A stretch of DNA of 64,000 bases. Origin: Azotobacter vinelandii CA. GTDB taxonomy: Bacteria > Pseudomonadota > Gammaproteobacteria > Pseudomonadales > Pseudomonadaceae. This document shows, piece by piece, positions 42,593 to 50,077 of the stretch. The position numbers and the translations under genes are program-made. Within the stretch, counting starts at the first letter, position 1; each line of letters opens with the position of its first letter. The stretch is from NCBI RefSeq assembly GCF_000380335.1, contig NC_021149.1, forward strand, positions 1,798,001 through 1,862,000. Reading direction: 5' to 3'. Under the pieces are notes generated by a model that did no database searches, was not told the DNA's origin, and worked only from the letters and a program-made list of their open reading frames with translations.

Positions 42593-42732
42593 AGCTATTC
42601 CTCCTGAATTTCATCATGAGGAACGGCATGCTCAAGGACCCTCGGGCTAGCTGTTCTCCGTCTCCCTTAAGCCTTCGTTAAGGGTGGAAACGCGAGAATC
42701 GCCTCCAATCTCCCCACCCCGAGGTTTGCAAG

Positions 42733-43419
42733 ATGGAGCTGTCATGGGAACGGCACGAACCCCTGGCTCTGATCGGGCGTCAACGAACGCTGAGTGTGCA
42801 CCTGGTCAGGCCCTCTCCGGGCTCGGTTCGCCGCCAGGCGCTGGAAACCTTCATCCGGACCCGCTTCGCCGACTACTACGCGGCGCGCATCCGGCATTTC
42901 ATGCCCTGCCTGCTGGGTTTCGAGGATGAGGACGGCGAGGTACAGGCGGCCGCCGGCCTGCGTCCGGCCAGGGAAGCGCGGGAGCTGTTTCTCGAACGCT
43001 ATCTGGACGCGCCCATCGAGCGTGTCGTCGGCGAGTGCACGGGACTGCCGGTGGTCCGCGAGAACATCGTCGAAGTAGGCAATTTCGCTGCCCGGGGACC
43101 CGGCGGCGCGCGCGTGCTGATCACCGCCCTGACCGATCTGGTCGGTGCCCTGGGGTTCCGTTGGGTCGTGTTCACCGGGACGGCGATCCTGCTGAACAGT
43201 TTCCAGCGCCTGGGGCTGCCGCTGGTCGAGCTGGGGCCGGCGGACCCGGCCCGCATGGGGGCGGAACTGGCCGACTGGGGGCGCTACTACGACAGCCATC
43301 CGCAGGTCATGGCGATCGACGTCGCCGAAACCCACGGGCGCCTGCGGGCTGCCGGCATCTATCAGCGCCTGGGTTATCGGCCGCTGTATCGGGAGATCGC
43401 CGATGTCGCCTGCGGTTGA
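42733..43419 (+). CDS. Thermostable-hemolysin family protein (GNAT/LuxI-like fold suspected)
   Basis: The 228-residue protein matches the thermostable hemolysin family (PF12261): RIRHFMPCLLGFEDEDGEVQ, a VVRENIVEVGNFAARGPGGA core, LGFRWVVFTGTAILLNSFQRLG and a short C-terminus. The strand-helix pattern around EVGNFA and the FQRLGLPLVELG tail look like acyl-homoserine-lactone synthases and GNAT acyltransferases, so the hemolysin label may mislead; this is inference. It starts a tight cluster: the next gene begins 17 bp before its stop. No signal peptide is present. Confidence 0.82.
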   Translation: MELSWERHEPLALIGRQRTLSVHLVRPSPGSVRRQALETFIRTRFADYYAARIRHFMPCLLGFEDEDGEVQAAAGLRPAREARELFLERYLDAPIERVVGECTGLPVVRENIVEVGNFAARGPGGARVLITALTDLVGALGFRWVVFTGTAILLNSFQRLGLPLVELGPADPARMGAELADWGRYYDSHPQVMAIDVAETHGRLRAAGIYQRLGYRPLYREIADVACG

Positions 43420-44863
43420 ATCCTTCTGGCAGGCCCTGGCGGCCCATGGCGAGCGGCCCGCCCTGCAGGAAGGCGAGTGCCGGTTGAGCTATCGCCAGTT
43501 GCTCGACGAGGTGGACGTCCGGGCCGGCTATCTGCGTCGGGCCGCCGTCCGGCGCCTGGCGCTGGATCTGGACAACGGCATCGAATGGGCGCTGTGGGAT
43601 CTGGCGGCGCTGCGCGCCGGCGTCGTTTGCGTTCCGCTGCCGGGCTTCTTTTCCGCCGAGCAGCAGCGCCATGTACTGGACAGCGCCGGCGTCGACACGC
43701 TGATCGCCGCCGATCTTTCCCGGCATACCGGCCTGGGTTTCGAGCCGCTGGCCGGACAGGTCGCGCAGCGCCGGCCGGCGCGGGTCGCCGAGTTGCCGGC
43801 GGGAACCCTGAAGATCACCTACACCTCCGGCACCACCGGTCGGCCGAAAGGCGTCTGCCTGGATGCCGACCTGCAACTGCGGGTGGCTTCCAGCCTGTGG
43901 CAGTCCTGCGGGCCGAGCGGGATCGAACGCCACCTGTGCGTGCTGCCGCTGGCGGTCCTGCTGGAGAACGTCGCCGGTCTTCATGCGCAGCTACTCGGCG
44001 GGGCGCTGGTCGAGTTGGCGCCGATGGCCCGGGTGGGCCTGGAAGGGGCGAGTCGCTTCGATCTGCCGCGCTTTCTCGAAACGCTGCGACGCAGCCGTCC
44101 GAGCAGCCTGATCCTCCTGCCGCAACTACTGCTGGCCTGGGTGACGGCTCTGGAAAGCGGCCAGCCGCTAGCCGACTCCCTGCGTTTCGTCGCGGTCGGC
44201 GGCGGACGGGTCGCGCCGCAGTTGCTCGAACGCGCCGAGGCGCTCGGCCTGCCGGTGTTCGAGGGCTACGGGCTGTCCGAGTGCGCTTCAGTGGTCTGCC
44301 TGAATAGCCCCGGCCAGCGGCGCATCGGCAGCGTCGGCCGGCCCCTGCCGCACCTGGAGCTGCGCCTGGCCGACGACGGCGAGGTCGAGGTCCGCGGCGC
44401 GCGGATGCTCGGCTACCTCGGCGAGCCGGCGCCGCGCGGCGATTGGCTGGGTACCGGCGATCTCGGCCACTTCGAGGACGAGTTCCTGGTCCTGCGCGGG
44501 CGCAAGAAGCACCAGTTCGTCACCGCCTTCGGACGCAACGTCAACCCGGAATGGGTCGAGGCTGAACTGCTCCAGCAGGCGCCGATCGCCCAGGCCTGGC
44601 TGTACGGCGAGGCGCTGCCGGCCAACGTGGCCGTGCTGCAGCCGCGCTCGGCCGGGATCGACGACGAGGCGCTGGCGCAGGCCGTGGCGCGGGTCAACGC
44701 CGGCCTGCCGGACTATGCCCGCGTCCATCGCTGGCTGCGTGCCGAGCAGCCGTTCGGCGTCGCCAACGGCCTGGCCACCGCCAATGGCCGGCTGTGCCGG
44801 GCGGCTCTGCTCGAACATTACCGGACGGCCATCGAACGTGTGCTGTCCACCCCCGTTCCCTGA
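43403..44863 (+). CDS. AMP-forming acyl-CoA/acyl-acid ligase (ANL superfamily)
   Basis: The 486-residue enzyme has the adenylation P-loop TYTSGTTGRPKGV (about residues 138-150), FEGYGLSECASVVC, the GDWLGTGDLGHFEDEFL motif with the conserved Asp, and RGRKKHQFVTAFGRNVNPEW leading to the C-terminal domain. ANL enzymes activate a carboxylic acid as its adenylate and transfer it to CoA or a carrier. The usual C-terminal Lys may sit in ANGLATANGRLCR, where an Arg replaces it; this may affect the first step. It overlaps the hemolysin-family gene and lies 10 bp before the diiron-protein gene. Confidence 0.87.
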   Translation: MSPAVESFWQALAAHGERPALQEGECRLSYRQLLDEVDVRAGYLRRAAVRRLALDLDNGIEWALWDLAALRAGVVCVPLPGFFSAEQQRHVLDSAGVDTLIAADLSRHTGLGFEPLAGQVAQRRPARVAELPAGTLKITYTSGTTGRPKGVCLDADLQLRVASSLWQSCGPSGIERHLCVLPLAVLLENVAGLHAQLLGGALVELAPMARVGLEGASRFDLPRFLETLRRSRPSSLILLPQLLLAWVTALESGQPLADSLRFVAVGGGRVAPQLLERAEALGLPVFEGYGLSECASVVCLNSPGQRRIGSVGRPLPHLELRLADDGEVEVRGARMLGYLGEPAPRGDWLGTGDLGHFEDEFLVLRGRKKHQFVTAFGRNVNPEWVEAELLQQAPIAQAWLYGEALPANVAVLQPRSAGIDDEALAQAVARVNAGLPDYARVHRWLRAEQPFGVANGLATANGRLCRAALLEHYRTAIERVLSTPVP

Positions 44864-44873
44864 AGGAGACACC

Positions 44874-45527
44874 ATGGATTTCCATACGAGGCTGCAAGCG
44901 CAGACCGTGGCCGAACGCGAGTACCTGCTGGCGGCGCCGCTCATCGAGCTGGCGTTGCAGGGGCGGCTCGCCCTGAACGGTTATCTGGCGTTCCTCGGCC
45001 AGGCCTACCATCACGTCAAGCACACCGTGCCGCTGCTGATGGCCTGCGGGGCGCGCCTGCCCGAGCGGCTGGAATGGCTGCGCGAGGCGATCGGCGAATA
45101 CATCGAGGAAGAGTACGGCCACCAGGAATGGATTCTCGACGACATCCGTGCCTGCGGCGGCGATGCCGAGGCGGTGCGCCGCGCCACGCCCAACCTGCCC
45201 ACCGAACTGATGGTCAGCTACGTCTACGACCGCATCAACCGCGGCAACCCGGTCGGCTTCTTCGGCATGGTCCAGGTGCTGGAGGGCACCAGCGTCGTCG
45301 TCGCCAGTCGCGCCGCCGCCGCCCTCCAGGCATCCCTCGGACTGCCGCCGCAGGCGTTCAGCTACTTGACCTCGCACGGCAGCCTGGATCTCGAACACAT
45401 CGAGCTGTTCAAGGGGCTGATGAATCGTCTGGAGGATGGCGAGGACCAGGCCGCGGTGATACACACCGCGAAGGTGGTCTATCGCCTGTATGGCGATATG
45501 TTCCGCAGCCTGTCGCTGAGCGCCTGA
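44874..45527 (+). CDS. Heme-oxygenase-like diiron (HDO) / TenA-like protein
   Basis: The 217-residue all-helical protein resembles iron-containing redox enzymes of the heme-oxygenase-like fold. Candidate ligands are YHHVKHTVP in helix 2, EEEYGHQEW (a Glu-x2-His pair), VLEGTSVVVASR (Glu) and LDLEHIELF (Asp/Glu and His). Relatives such as UndA act on fatty acids with O2 and two irons; TenA relatives act on thiamin. Placement next to an acyl ligase and an SDR favours the redox role. AAGGAGACACC precedes the start at 44874. Confidence 0.8.
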   Translation: MDFHTRLQAQTVAEREYLLAAPLIELALQGRLALNGYLAFLGQAYHHVKHTVPLLMACGARLPERLEWLREAIGEYIEEEYGHQEWILDDIRACGGDAEAVRRATPNLPTELMVSYVYDRINRGNPVGFFGMVQVLEGTSVVVASRAAAALQASLGLPPQAFSYLTSHGSLDLEHIELFKGLMNRLEDGEDQAAVIHTAKVVYRLYGDMFRSLSLSA

Positions 45528-45537
45528 GGAGGAAGAC

Positions 45538-46329
45538 ATGCAGTTGTCCGATTGTCGAGGATTGCTGACCGGCGCCGGTGGCGGCATCGGCCAGGCGCTG
45601 GTGGTGCGGCTCTGCGAGGGCGGAGCCCGGCTGTTGCTGGTCGGGCGCCACCTCGAGCCGCTGCAGAGGCTGCGGCAGCGCTATCCGGCGCAGCTGGAAA
45701 TCGTCCAGGCGGACATCGCCGAGGCAGCGGGGCGTCAGGCGGTACTGGCCGCGGCCAGGCGTTTCGGCGGCCTCAACACCCTGGTCAACGCCGCCGGGAA
45801 CAACCGTTTCAGCCTGCTGGAGGACCACGACGAGGAGGGGATCGCCGAACTGATCGGGCTCAACGTCACCGCCACCCTGCAGCTCACCCATTGCCTGCTG
45901 CCCTTGTTGCGCCAGCAGACGCGTGCCCTGGTGGTCAACGTCGGCTCGACCTTCGGCTCCCTCGGCTACCCCGGCTTCACTGCCTACTGCGCCAGCAAGT
46001 TCGCCGTGCGCGGCTTCTCCGAGGCGCTGCGCCGCGAACTCGCCGATACCCAGATCAAGGTCCTCTACGTCGCGCCGCGGGCCACCCATACGGGAATGAA
46101 CGCCGACAACGTGGTGGCGATGAACGACGCGCTGAAGGTGGCCATGGACGACCCGCAGACGGTGGCGGCGGCGCTCGCCGAGGCGATCCTGCGCGAGCGC
46201 GAGGAGCTTTACCTGGGCTGGCCGGAAAAGCTCTTCGTGCGCCTCAACAGCCTGTTGCCGCGGGTCGTCGACCAGGCCCTGCGCAAGCAGTTGCCGGTCA
46301 TCCAGCGTTTCGCCCGCGACAAGTCCTGA
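45538..46329 (+). CDS. SDR-family oxidoreductase
   Basis: The 263-residue Rossmann enzyme has the cofactor motif LLTGAGGGIGQALV, NAAGNNRFS (NAAG), an active site with Ser in VGSTFGSLGY and YCASKFAVRGFSEALR (YxxxK), and the RATHTGMNADNV loop. It would reduce a ketone or oxidise an alcohol with NAD(P). The C-terminus (LYLGWPEKLFVRLNSLLPRV) is amphipathic and may touch membranes. It follows the HDO gene by 10 bp. The Arg residues near VGRHLEP suggest NADPH preference. Confidence 0.9.
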   Translation: MQLSDCRGLLTGAGGGIGQALVVRLCEGGARLLLVGRHLEPLQRLRQRYPAQLEIVQADIAEAAGRQAVLAAARRFGGLNTLVNAAGNNRFSLLEDHDEEGIAELIGLNVTATLQLTHCLLPLLRQQTRALVVNVGSTFGSLGYPGFTAYCASKFAVRGFSEALRRELADTQIKVLYVAPRATHTGMNADNVVAMNDALKVAMDDPQTVAAALAEAILREREELYLGWPEKLFVRLNSLLPRVVDQALRKQLPVIQRFARDKS

Positions 46330-46467
46330 GCGAAGTCCCTGGCGCAGCGGCTGGAGGTATTCCGTGAACCGGTTCATCCTGCGCGGCCAGGGCGCGAGAT
46401 CGCCGATAGCGGACGGCGCCCGGCAGGGCGCCGGGCCGAAGTGACCCGGAAAAGGCGGGAGTGGAGC

Positions 46468-47127
46468 ATGCGTATTTTGCTGGTGGAGGACGATGCGGCG
46501 CTGGGCGAGGGTATCCGCACCGCCCTCAAGCCCGAGGGCTATACGGTCGACTGGCTGCAGGACGGCGCCAGCGCGCTGCACGCCCTCGGTTGCGAGAGCT
46601 TCGATCTCTGTGTGCTCGATCTCGGCCTGCCGCGGCTGGATGGTCTGGACGTGCTCCGCCGCCTGCGTGCCGCGGGCAATCCGCTGCCGGTGCTGGTGCT
46701 GACCGCGCGCGACGCGACCAGCGAGCGCATCGCCGGACTGGATGCCGGCGCCGACGACTACCTGGTCAAGCCCTTCGATGTCGCCGAGCTGAAAGCCCGT
46801 CTGCGGGCGCTGCTGCGGCGCAGCTTCAACCGCCCGCAGCCGGCCCTGGAATATCGCGGCATCCAACTCGACCCGCAGAGCCAGGCGGTCAGTTACCAGG
46901 GGCGGGACATCACCCTGGCGCGCAAGGAGTTTTTGCTGCTGCACGAACTGCTGGCGCAGCCGGGCCGGGTGCTGACCCGCGATCGTCTGCAGCAGGCGCT
47001 CTACGGCTGGAGCGAAGAGGTGGAGAGCAACGCCCTGGAGGTGCATGTGCACCACCTGCGGCGCAAGTTCTTTCCCGAACTGATCCGTACCGTGCGCGGC
47101 GTCGGCTACATGGTGGACAAGGCCTGA
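46468..47127 (+). CDS. OmpR-family response regulator (QseB/PmrA-like)
   Basis: The 219-residue regulator has a receiver domain with acidic pocket VEDDAA (Asp8/9), phosphoacceptor Asp51 in VLDLGLPRLDG, TARDATSER, and KPFD (Lys near 101). A winged-helix DNA-binding domain follows, with LTRDRLQQALYGW and NALEVHVHHLRRKF. The stop and the kinase start overlap (TGATG). It follows the SDR gene after 138 bp, so the two-component pair probably senses something linked to the preceding enzymes. Confidence 0.93.
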   Translation: MRILLVEDDAALGEGIRTALKPEGYTVDWLQDGASALHALGCESFDLCVLDLGLPRLDGLDVLRRLRAAGNPLPVLVLTARDATSERIAGLDAGADDYLVKPFDVAELKARLRALLRRSFNRPQPALEYRGIQLDPQSQAVSYQGRDITLARKEFLLLHELLAQPGRVLTRDRLQQALYGWSEEVESNALEVHVHHLRRKFFPELIRTVRGVGYMVDKA

Positions 47128-48545
47128 TGCGCTCGATCCGCGCCCGCACCCTGTTTCTCGTCCTCGCTGTGCTGGCCTTCACCCTCTCGCTGATCTCCTA
47201 CAAGAGCTACAGGGACGCCCAGCACGAGATCGAGGAGTTGTTCGATGCGCAACTGGCGCAGACCGCCCGCCTGCTCGCCGGGCTGGTCGGCCGCGAAATG
47301 CTCGAACGCGAGCGCGAGGAGGTGCAGGCCATGCTCGACGAGGCGCTGGCGATGCAGACCCTGCCGGGCGGGCACGCGGCACTGTCGCTGGGACACCGCT
47401 ACGAGGGCAAGCTGGCCTTCCAGGTGTTCGACGAGCGGGGCGAATTGATCCTGCATTCGGCGAGCGCCCCGCGCACCCTGTTGTCCAGCCTGCTGACGCA
47501 GGTGCCGGACGCCCTGGCCGACGAGCGGCTGATCGGCTACCACCTGCTGGATCTGGAGCCGTTTCGCTGGCGAGTCTTCGTTCTCCACGACCGGGCTGAC
47601 CAGCGCTGGATTCTGGTCGGCGAGCGCGAGGACGTGCGCGGCGAACTGGCGGACAAGATCGCCAAGCGCAGCCTGTTGCCGGACCTGTTCGGCCTGCCGC
47701 TGCTGGCGTTGCTGGTCTGGCTGGCGATCGGCTGGGGCCTGCGTCCGCTCGAACGCATGGTCGGGCTGATCCGGGCGCGCGACCCGGACAACCTGGCGCC
47801 GTTGCTGCTGGCGCCCCTGCCGCGGGAGCTGGAGCCGGTGGTGGCGGCCCTCAACCGCCTGTTGCTGCAGGTCACCCAGTTGCTGGAGCGCGAGCGCCAG
47901 TTGCTCGCCGCCGCCGCCCACGAGCTGCGCACGCCGCTGGCGGTGCTGCGCATTCATGCGCAGAACGCCCTCGAGGCGCCCGATCCGGCCGACCGCGCCG
48001 AAGCGCTTCGCCAACTGGGGCCGGGCGTCGAGCGGGCGACCCGGGTGGTCGGGCAGTTGCTGGCGCTGGCCCGCCTGGAGCCGGCGGCGGTGCAACTGCA
48101 CATGACCCGTCTCGACCTGGCCGCCTTCCTGCGCAGCGAACTGGCCGAACTGACGCCGCTGGCGCTGGCCAAGGGGCAGGAGCTGACCCTGGAAACCACC
48201 GGCGCAGGCGGCTATGTGCTGCGCGGCGATGCGCCCAGCCTGGCGATCCTGGTGCAGAACCTGGTCGCCAATGCGGTGCAGTACACCCCGCAAGGGGGTT
48301 GTATCCGATTATTGCTCGAGGCCGATGCGGACGACCTCCTGCTGCGCGTGCAGGACAGCGGGCCGGGAATTCCGCCGGCGCTGCGCGAGAAGGTGTTCGA
48401 GCGCTTCTTCCGTGCCGGAGACGGCCAGGGCGCCGGGCTCGGCCTGTCCATCGTGCGACGGGCGGTGGAGTTGCACGGCGGCGAGATCGCCCTGGGCGCT
48501 TCGCCCCTCGGCGGACTGGAGGTTTCCGTTCGCCTGCCCCGTTAG
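47127..48545 (+). CDS. Sensor histidine kinase (QseC-like)
   Basis: The 472-residue kinase has a first membrane helix near residues 7-24, a ~165-residue periplasmic sensor, a second helix (LFGLPLLALLVWLAIGWGL), a HAMP-like linker, the H-box AAAHELRTPLAV (His near 265), and an ATPase domain with VQNLVANAVQYTP, DSGPGIP, RFFRAGDGQGAGLGLSIV. It overlaps the regulator by 1 bp. QseC/PmrB-type sensors detect cations, peptides or hormones; the ligand here is unknown. Its stop is about 73 bp before a MITE-like element. Confidence 0.93.
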   Translation: MRSIRARTLFLVLAVLAFTLSLISYKSYRDAQHEIEELFDAQLAQTARLLAGLVGREMLEREREEVQAMLDEALAMQTLPGGHAALSLGHRYEGKLAFQVFDERGELILHSASAPRTLLSSLLTQVPDALADERLIGYHLLDLEPFRWRVFVLHDRADQRWILVGEREDVRGELADKIAKRSLLPDLFGLPLLALLVWLAIGWGLRPLERMVGLIRARDPDNLAPLLLAPLPRELEPVVAALNRLLLQVTQLLERERQLLAAAAHELRTPLAVLRIHAQNALEAPDPADRAEALRQLGPGVERATRVVGQLLALARLEPAAVQLHMTRLDLAAFLRSELAELTPLALAKGQELTLETTGAGGYVLRGDAPSLAILVQNLVANAVQYTPQGGCIRLLLEADADDLLLRVQDSGPGIPPALREKVFERFFRAGDGQGAGLGLSIVRRAVELHGGEIALGASPLGGLEVSVRLPR

Positions 48546-48618
48546 CTATGCTGCCCAGCCAGAGGGCCGCCGCCCTCCCATTGATGAGCGGGCGAGGTGA
48601 TTACCCTGCGGCTTGCTA

Positions 48619-48912
48619 GGGCCTGTTGACGTTTGGGCGTAGGCCGCGACGGAGGCCCGTTTGGCGCAGAACAAGGAACGAGGAGAGAAGTTTGGTCATT
48701 CCAAATGAACGACGAGCGACGCCGTGCTGCGCCAAACGGGCCCCGTCCCTGCGGGTGGGGCCGCCCAGGTTGCGCGGCAAATGCCGCCATGCGGCGTTGC
48801 GGGTCTTGGCAAGGGAATGACCATTGCCGGCGACCCGCGCCTTGCCGAACGCGGCCCGGCCTGGCGGCATTTGACGCGGCAGCGCGGCTCACGCCCAAAT
48901 GTCAACAGGCCC
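48619..48912. mobile_element. MITE-like element (294 bp) with TA duplication
   Basis: The ends are inverted repeats: left GGGCCTGTTGACGTTTGGGC, right GCCCAAATGTCAACAGGCCC, with one mismatch. TA is found directly outside both ends (48617-48618 and 48913-48914), as for Tc1/mariner or IS630-type elements. The inside carries another inverted pair (CCCGTTTGGCGCAG / CTGCGCCAAACGGG) and no long meaningful gene. It is probably non-autonomous and mobilised by a transposase elsewhere. It sits between the kinase and HIT genes. Confidence 0.85.
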
Positions 48913-48948
48913 TAAATCCACCCAGAATCCGCACAAGGAGACAAGGTC

Positions 48949-49374
48949 ATGTTCGCTCTGGATTCACGTTTGCAACAGGACACCCTGCCCATCGGCGATT
49001 TCCCGTTGTGCCGTCTGCTGCTGATGAACGATGCCCACTATCCCTGGTTCGTCCTGGTGCCGCGCAGGGAGGAGGTCGTCGAGCTGTTCCAGCTCGACGC
49101 CGAGGACCAGCGGGCCTTCTGGCAGGAAACCACCGAACTGGCGGAGACCCTCAAGGACACCTTCGGCGCCGACAAGATGAACGTGGCCGCCCTGGGCAAC
49201 CAGGTCGCCCAACTGCACATGCACGTCATCGTGCGCCGGCGCGACGACGCCGCCTGGCCGACGCCGGTGTGGGGAAGGCATCCGGCGAAGCCCTACACGG
49301 ACGCGCAGATCGCCGCCATCCGCGACAAGCTGCGTCTGGTGCTGACCGGGGATTTCCGCTTCATGGAGGAATGA
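48949..49374 (+). CDS. HIT-family nucleotide-binding protein
   Basis: The 141-residue protein carries the HIT region as [14 protein letters not shown], in which the first histidine of HxHxH is Gln (QLHMH), a variant common in the gammaproteobacterial subgroup. [18 protein letters not shown] and [16 protein letters not shown] fit a HIT fold. HIT proteins hydrolyse or bind nucleotide substrates such as adenylates. AAGGAGACAAGGTC precedes the start. slyX follows 2 bp later, so they are co-transcribed. Confidence 0.88.
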   Translation: MFALDSRLQQDTLPIGDFPLCRLLLMNDAHYPWFVLVPRREEVVELFQLDAEDQRAFWQETTELAETLKDTFGADKMNVAALGNQVAQLHMHVIVRRRDDAAWPTPVWGRHPAKPYTDAQIAAIRDKLRLVLTGDFRFMEE

Positions 49375-49376
49375 AC

Positions 49377-49586
49377 ATGAGCCTGGAAACGCGCATCAAC
49401 GATCTGGAAACTCGCCTGGCCTTCCAGGACGACACCATTCAGGCGCTGAACGATGTACTGGTCGCCCAGCAGCGGGTAGTCGAGCGCCTGCAGATGCAGT
49501 TGGAAGCCTTGGCCAAGCGCCAGGAGGAACTGATCGAGGAATTCGGCTCGGTGGACGACGACGGGGCGCCGCCACCGCACTACTGA
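49377..49586 (+). CDS. slyX: SlyX-like coiled-coil protein
   Basis: The 69-residue protein is a Sly[22 protein letters not shown], then [20 protein letters not shown] and a C-terminus ending PPPHY, the usual SlyX tail. It forms a helical coiled coil; function unknown. The ATG at 49377 follows AGGA with good spacing, rather than the ATG at 49371, which overlaps the HIT stop. It lies directly after the HIT gene, a frequent pairing in pseudomonads. Confidence 0.9.
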   Translation: MSLETRINDLETRLAFQDDTIQALNDVLVAQQRVVERLQMQLEALAKRQEELIEEFGSVDDDGAPPPHY

Positions 49587-49608
49587 CCCGAAACTCCGTG
49601 CCTGCTCC

Positions 49609-49890
49609 GGTCGTGAATGAATTCGCTCCTACCCGGGAGCGCCCCTTGCAGCAGCGAACGTTCGGTGCTCTTCACTGTGGCAGCGAATTCATTCGCGCCC
49701 CGCGCCAACGGCGCGGCAAACCGGAGGCTGGCCGTGAGGCGGCCGTAATCCGCCGATGGTTCGGCGGGACGGCTGCTTTTCGTAGGAGTGGATTCATCCG
49801 CGACCTGCCGCGAAGCGGCAGCTATCGCCGTAGCGTGTCGCCGATTTGCCGTACTGCCGGCCCAGGGGGCGCGGATGAATTCGTTCCGGA
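49609..49890. repeat. Cluster of REP-like elements
   Basis: Four related copies of a GTGAATGAATTCGCTCCTAC-type motif occur within 280 bp: forward at about 49612-49632, inverted near 49681-49700 (GCGAATTCATTCGCG), a variant at 49791-49812 (CGTAGGAGTGGATTCATCCG, inverted) and forward near 49869-49890 (GCGGATGAATTCGTTCC). They alternate in direction, typical of REP doublets in pseudomonads. No gene overlaps them. Confidence 0.7.
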
Positions 49891-50077
49891 AGAGGCGAGC
49901 GGGGCGCTGGGCTTCATTAAATGCATTATTTGTATATCTATTACAAAATAATGCACCGAATAAATAATATTCTTATTTGAAAAAAGAATTTCAATTTCTT
50001 TTTTTATAAAAATACGCTGGGCTCCACACCGTCACTAAGAACCGCCCGACCTTCGCGGGCTGCAGATGGATGGACCC
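49891..50077 (+). promoter_or_regulatory. AT-rich upstream region of the peptide ABC operon
   Basis: The segment 49915-50010 is strongly AT-rich (TATTTGTATATCTATTAC; AAAATACG near 50009), in sharp contrast to the flanks. It is the probable promoter region of the ABC operon starting at 50078. No specific operator was recognised. Confidence 0.5.

Noticed and set aside
42733-43419. Calling the first cluster gene a true hemolysin
   Set aside because: The family name comes from an early description; there is no signal peptide or pore-forming feature and the sequence looks more like an acyltransferase.
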